NCBI GenBank assembly: GCA_938036875.1
Contig: CALHVX010000139.1
Coordinates: forward strand, 1 to 52,769
DNA: 52,769 nucleotides
Source: an uncultured Pseudomonadales bacterium
Lineage (GTDB): Bacteria > Pseudomonadota > Gammaproteobacteria > Pseudomonadales > Azotimanducaceae
Direction: 5' to 3'
Shown here: positions 49,821-52,769 of the stretch, in pieces
How the letters are laid out: each line of letters opens with the position of its first letter
How positions within the stretch are numbered: position 1 is the stretch's first letter
The notes under the pieces: model-generated
What the model saw: the letters and a program-made list of their open reading frames with translations, nothing else
What the model was told of the DNA's origin: nothing
Database searches by the model: none
Translations under genes and position numbers: made by a program

Positions 49821-50846
49821 ATGAGCGATCCAACCATCGATATCCAGTTTCAAGACGTCCCTCGATTCAACCCAGGGGATCCTCAGGCTGAAGTTTTTTT
49901 AGAAGACCAAGGTTATGTGGTGTTTGCACAAGCGCTGTCCCAGGCCCAGAGCGATGAGGCGTTATCGTTGCTGTGGGATTACCTTGAAGGCTTAGGCACG
50001 GGTATTGACCGCACCGATATTGCTACCTGGGACAACAACCGTTGGCCAACAGCCGTACACGGCGCCATCTTGCCCAGCCTGGGTATTGGTCATAGTAAGG
50101 CCCAATGGTTCATTCGCGATGTGGCAGCGGTGCGTCAGTGTTTTGCTCAAATTTGGGGCACAGATGAATTGCTGGTTAGCTTTGATGGCGTTTCTTTATG
50201 GCGTCCCTGGCAGCACAACCCCGATTGGCGTACCAATGAAGGCCCGAGTTGGATGCACATTGATCAACACCCGATTGGTCGGCCAGGCAAACATTGTGTG
50301 CAAGGGCTGGTGAACTTGTTGCCTTGCTCAGCGGAAGTGGGTGGCAACGTAATGGTGCCAACGAGCCACAAGCGCTTCGCAGACATTCCAAGGCAATACG
50401 AAGAACGGTTAGCGCGCATTCACCCGAGCATCGACCACTTCCGCTTTCCGAACAACGATCCACTGCTGCAGGACAGCCAGCCGATCATGCCTAATTTGCA
50501 TCCAGGGGATTTGTTGTTGTGGGATTCGCGCACCATTCACTGCAGCAATCCGGGTAACGGCACGGCCCCCACTGTGGATGGATTGCTTAGGGCGGCAAGC
50601 TTGATCTGCATGATGCCAAAGTCAAAATCGAACCCTAAGGTGATCGAGCGACGTAAGGCAGCGGTAGCCAAGCTTACCTCCACCACCAATTGGAGCGATG
50701 TTTTCGTGGATGCAGACCAGTTTCCTGAAATTTTGGCCGCCCCAAATCGCGATGCCTACCAATGGCCTGAGGTGCCTTCGTTAAACACCAATCAACTACG
50801 CATGGTCGGTTGGGATGAGGCTGAGCTGGGTATCAACAAAAGTTAG
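49821..50846 (+). CDS. Phytanoyl-CoA dioxygenase (PhyH) family protein
   Basis: A 341-residue PhyH-fold oxygenase. The iron ligands are His and Asp in WMHIDQHP and the distal His in TIHCSNPG; the sequence between carries ENVMVPTSHK-like strands (GGNVMVPTSHKRF) of the jelly roll. It is longer than the PhyH at 35627 and may act on a different substrate. The start is set at ATG 49821, behind GGTGGAAG; the frame is open to 49767, with ATG 49779 as an alternative that adds about 14 residues. It converges with the carotenoid oxygenase gene, four bases away. Confidence 0.87.
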   Translation: MSDPTIDIQFQDVPRFNPGDPQAEVFLEDQGYVVFAQALSQAQSDEALSLLWDYLEGLGTGIDRTDIATWDNNRWPTAVHGAILPSLGIGHSKAQWFIRDVAAVRQCFAQIWGTDELLVSFDGVSLWRPWQHNPDWRTNEGPSWMHIDQHPIGRPGKHCVQGLVNLLPCSAEVGGNVMVPTSHKRFADIPRQYEERLARIHPSIDHFRFPNNDPLLQDSQPIMPNLHPGDLLLWDSRTIHCSNPGNGTAPTVDGLLRAASLICMMPKSKSNPKVIERRKAAVAKLTSTTNWSDVFVDADQFPEILAAPNRDAYQWPEVPSLNTNQLRMVGWDEAELGINKS

Positions 50847-50850
50847 CAGG

Positions 50851-52317
50851 TTAAATGAAAACTTCTTCGCTGAAATAGCCGTGGAATTGATGGGGTAGAT
50901 GGTGCTGCAAGCCCAAGGTGCAGACGCGTTCGGTTGGGTCTTGAGCCCGATAGATTTGCAGCTCGCTCAGATGCTCGTAGGCGTCGTAGACCACCTCGAG
51001 CAAGTAACCATCATCTTCTTGATGGCCAGATGTTGATGGTGCAAACAGGGGCTCAGAACCATAGAAACCTGGTGGCAGAGTTACCAGGGTGGCATCGCCA
51101 TCAAAGCTCACTTTTTGGAACCCATTGAAAAAGCTATTGGCACCATTGTCGATAGAGCAAGCGGTATAGCAGTACTCATGTTGTTGACCGGCCTTACGCG
51201 TGTTGAACGTTGGAAACTCGGACTCGGTGCTGGTGATTTGCTCCCAGCCTAACGCCTTATTCTGCAGGTTCATTCGGTAGCGGCGATAAGTGCCTCCACC
51301 GAAACGCCCCCCGGCAAACACATCGCGCAAGGTTTCGTTGGCATCGAAGTCGCCAGCGTACATCCCGTCTACGACAATTTCATCACCGTCTTCAAAGGCG
51401 TTGCCAAAGTGAATTATTGCACCAGGGTCGGTTTCGAATTGGGCCACGGACGTTAATGTGTCCAGAGACACAACGTGCACCGTCATGGGCTGCTGCTCAT
51501 TGAAGTGCACTTGATCGGAGATGGTTTTGCGGCCGAGGATGACATTGCCCATACCACCAAACACGATTGAGTTAATGAAAAAGACCGCGTATTTGTCGGT
51601 TAAGGCGAAGTCGTGGCAGAAGGGAAACGAGTTCAGCGGTATGGCGGCCTTTGCTGCCATCTCGCCCGCTGCATTGATGCGATATACATTGAGGCAGGCT
51701 TGGGGACCACGCAAACCGAAACCTGAGATGCCCGCGCCAAAGTTGATGTAGTCACCGGTGCGTTGATGAATTTTTCCGTGGGCGCTGAATACGTTGCTCC
51801 TTCCCAAGGCCCCGTCGTAAGTATATTCGCCAACCGTATCTAAGCTGTCAGGCAGTAGCTCCCAGGGGCGTCCACCTTCATTCAACGCTAGCAGCTTGCC
51901 TGCGTGATACATAATGCTGGTGTTGGCTGGGTTTGCGGGCATCTTTAAAAAATTGGCTTTTAGGCCGCCTGGAATCTGGGTCCCAAAACCACGATAGCGA
52001 ATACTTTGGCTGGCCGTTTCATCTAGGTATTTAGGCGTCTTCACGTAGGCGTTTTTAAAGTGCACCTTGCCTTCAGCAAAGGTGAACGCGCACAGCATGC
52101 CATCACCATCGAACCAATGGCCGTACTGCTCATCACCAATACGTTGTCGACCTGGTCCGTTGCGGAAGAAGGTTCCCCTGAGATCTAAAGGGATGGTGCC
52201 TTCGACTTTATCGATCCAATAACTGTGCTCTTCGTCTAGATTTTCAAGTCCGCCGTGGCAGGTTGGGGGTTCGTTGTTGCCCAAGCTAGTGGATGTTGGG
52301 ATTTGTGGATTAGCCAT
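50851..52317 (-). CDS. Carotenoid cleavage oxygenase (RPE65/CCD family)
   Basis: A 488-residue seven-bladed-propeller oxygenase. The four iron-binding His are visible: SAHGKI, FCHDFAL, IIHFGNAF and the C-terminal HQFHGYF. The N-terminal RGTFFRNGPGRQ and HWFDGDGMLCAF segments match the family. It oxidatively cleaves carotenoids, apocarotenoids or stilbenes at a double bond. ATG 52317 with GAGG seven bases upstream is preferred to the in-frame ATG 52365. No carotenoid synthesis gene lies in the window, so the substrate may come from diet or from a distant locus; action on aryl polyenes is an untested idea. Confidence 0.93.
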   Translation of the reverse strand: MANPQIPTSTSLGNNEPPTCHGGLENLDEEHSYWIDKVEGTIPLDLRGTFFRNGPGRQRIGDEQYGHWFDGDGMLCAFTFAEGKVHFKNAYVKTPKYLDETASQSIRYRGFGTQIPGGLKANFLKMPANPANTSIMYHAGKLLALNEGGRPWELLPDSLDTVGEYTYDGALGRSNVFSAHGKIHQRTGDYINFGAGISGFGLRGPQACLNVYRINAAGEMAAKAAIPLNSFPFCHDFALTDKYAVFFINSIVFGGMGNVILGRKTISDQVHFNEQQPMTVHVVSLDTLTSVAQFETDPGAIIHFGNAFEDGDEIVVDGMYAGDFDANETLRDVFAGGRFGGGTYRRYRMNLQNKALGWEQITSTESEFPTFNTRKAGQQHEYCYTACSIDNGANSFFNGFQKVSFDGDATLVTLPPGFYGSEPLFAPSTSGHQEDDGYLLEVVYDAYEHLSELQIYRAQDPTERVCTLGLQHHLPHQFHGYFSEEVFI

Positions 52318-52511
52318 AAGGTTGCCTCGAGCGTCTAGATAGAGAGGATTCTTGGATCGCAGCATAACGCGTTATTGGCGAGGTTTAACCTAGTACCGCA
52401 GGTGTTGGTTAGCCTTGCCTGGGTTAAGCTCGACTGGTCGTTCGACTGGGCCTGATAATCAGAGTACATTTCGTCCTACAACTAGCAAAACACCAGCCTT
52501 GAGGAGGGCGT

Positions 52512-52769
52512 ATGTACCAACGACCAGAGGCACCTCGTTCCATTGGCGGCACCTTAGATGATGGGTTCCGGCTGTTTAAAGCAAGCTACACCCAGGTCTT
52601 CATTCTTGCTTTTGTGGCCGCGTTGGTAGGCCAGATTCCAAGTATGATGCTCAGCGGTACGGCGGATCCAGCCGATCCCTTTGGCCAGTTTACGGCGGGC
52701 GTGGGCGTAGCTTTTGTGCTGGCAATGCTTGTCTCTGCAGTGATTTACGGCGCCATCATTGCGATGATC
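52512..52769 (+). CDS. Membrane protein, 5' part only (cut by window edge)
   Basis: An open frame of 86 codons runs from ATG 52512, eight bases after GAGGAGG, to the edge. It begins with a hydrophilic stretch (APRSIGGTLDDGFRLFKAS), then two hydrophobic segments, about residues 28-42 (FILAFVAALVGQIPS) and 64-86 (TAGVGVAFVLAMLVSAVIYG). This looks like the start of a multi-pass membrane protein of an unnamed family; the rest is outside the window and I do not recognise it. Confidence 0.75.
   Translation, partial: MYQRPEAPRSIGGTLDDGFRLFKASYTQVFILAFVAALVGQIPSMMLSGTADPADPFGQFTAGVGVAFVLAMLVSAVIYGAIIAMI

Overview
The window looks like chromosome of a Gram-negative, probably marine or aquatic, gammaproteobacterium of moderate GC. 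The Gram-negative signs are a LolA-like protein, an LpxL/LABLAT-type acyltransferase, a TAXI-TRAP transporter, lipoproteins with lipoboxes and an aryl polyene pigment cluster. The flanks also carry several protein families best known from actinobacteria (F420-type LLM and PPOX oxidoreductases, a TIGR03084-like protein, paired acyl-CoA dehydrogenases). I cannot assign a genus from sequence alone. I saw no rRNA, tRNA, CRISPR array, insertion sequence or phage gene.

Layout. 1-3041: 5' part of a SNF2-type helicase gene that runs off the left edge. 3356-9765: lipid and redox genes on the + strand (CMD-family protein, ribosome-rescue factor ArfB, LLM oxidoreductase, NUDIX hydrolase, two adjacent acyl-CoA dehydrogenases, the first with an apparent one-base frameshift) and one TIGR03084-like gene on the minus strand. 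9794-12962: an orphan polysaccharide-type flippase facing a Baeyer-Villiger monooxygenase. 13057-16214: a translationally coupled pair, a duplicated DUF1538 membrane protein and a protein that appears to hold three PII-like domains. 16338-17257: a solitary ParA/RHH partition-like pair with palindromes upstream.

17425-33956 is the centrepiece: a complete aryl polyene (APE) gene cluster of the xanthomonadin kind in three transcription units. Unit A (minus, 23530 to 17425) encodes a lysophospholipid-type acyltransferase, acyl carrier protein, COG4648 membrane protein, dehydratase, GT2 glycosyltransferase, thioesterase, second dehydratase, ketoreductase and ketosynthase. Unit B (plus, 23700 to 27341) encodes a ketosynthase, its chain-length-factor-like partner without an active-site Cys, and a flavin-dependent halogenase-like enzyme. 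Unit C (minus, 33956 to 27320) encodes a chorismatase (FkbO/Hyg5/XanB2 family), a second acyl carrier protein, an aryl-CoA/ACP ligase, a LABLAT acyltransferase, a LolA-like carrier and an MMPL exporter. Together they suggest this route: chorismate to hydroxybenzoate, activation and loading on ACP, iterative type II PKS extension and dehydration to a polyene, possible ring halogenation, esterification to a lipid or sugar head group, and movement to the outer membrane.

34098-52769: a lipoprotein lipase-like esterase, PhyH dioxygenase, nitroreductase, TAXI-TRAP transporter, glutathionyl-hydroquinone reductase-like GST, RhlE-type helicase with an unusual Asn/Gly repeat tail next to an RRM protein, alpha/beta hydrolase, a methyltransferase-like protein, pterin carbinolamine dehydratase, HIT protein, DUF885 lipoprotein, F420-type PPOX protein, RhlG-like SDR, second PhyH dioxygenase, carotenoid oxygenase, and the start of a membrane protein cut by the right edge.
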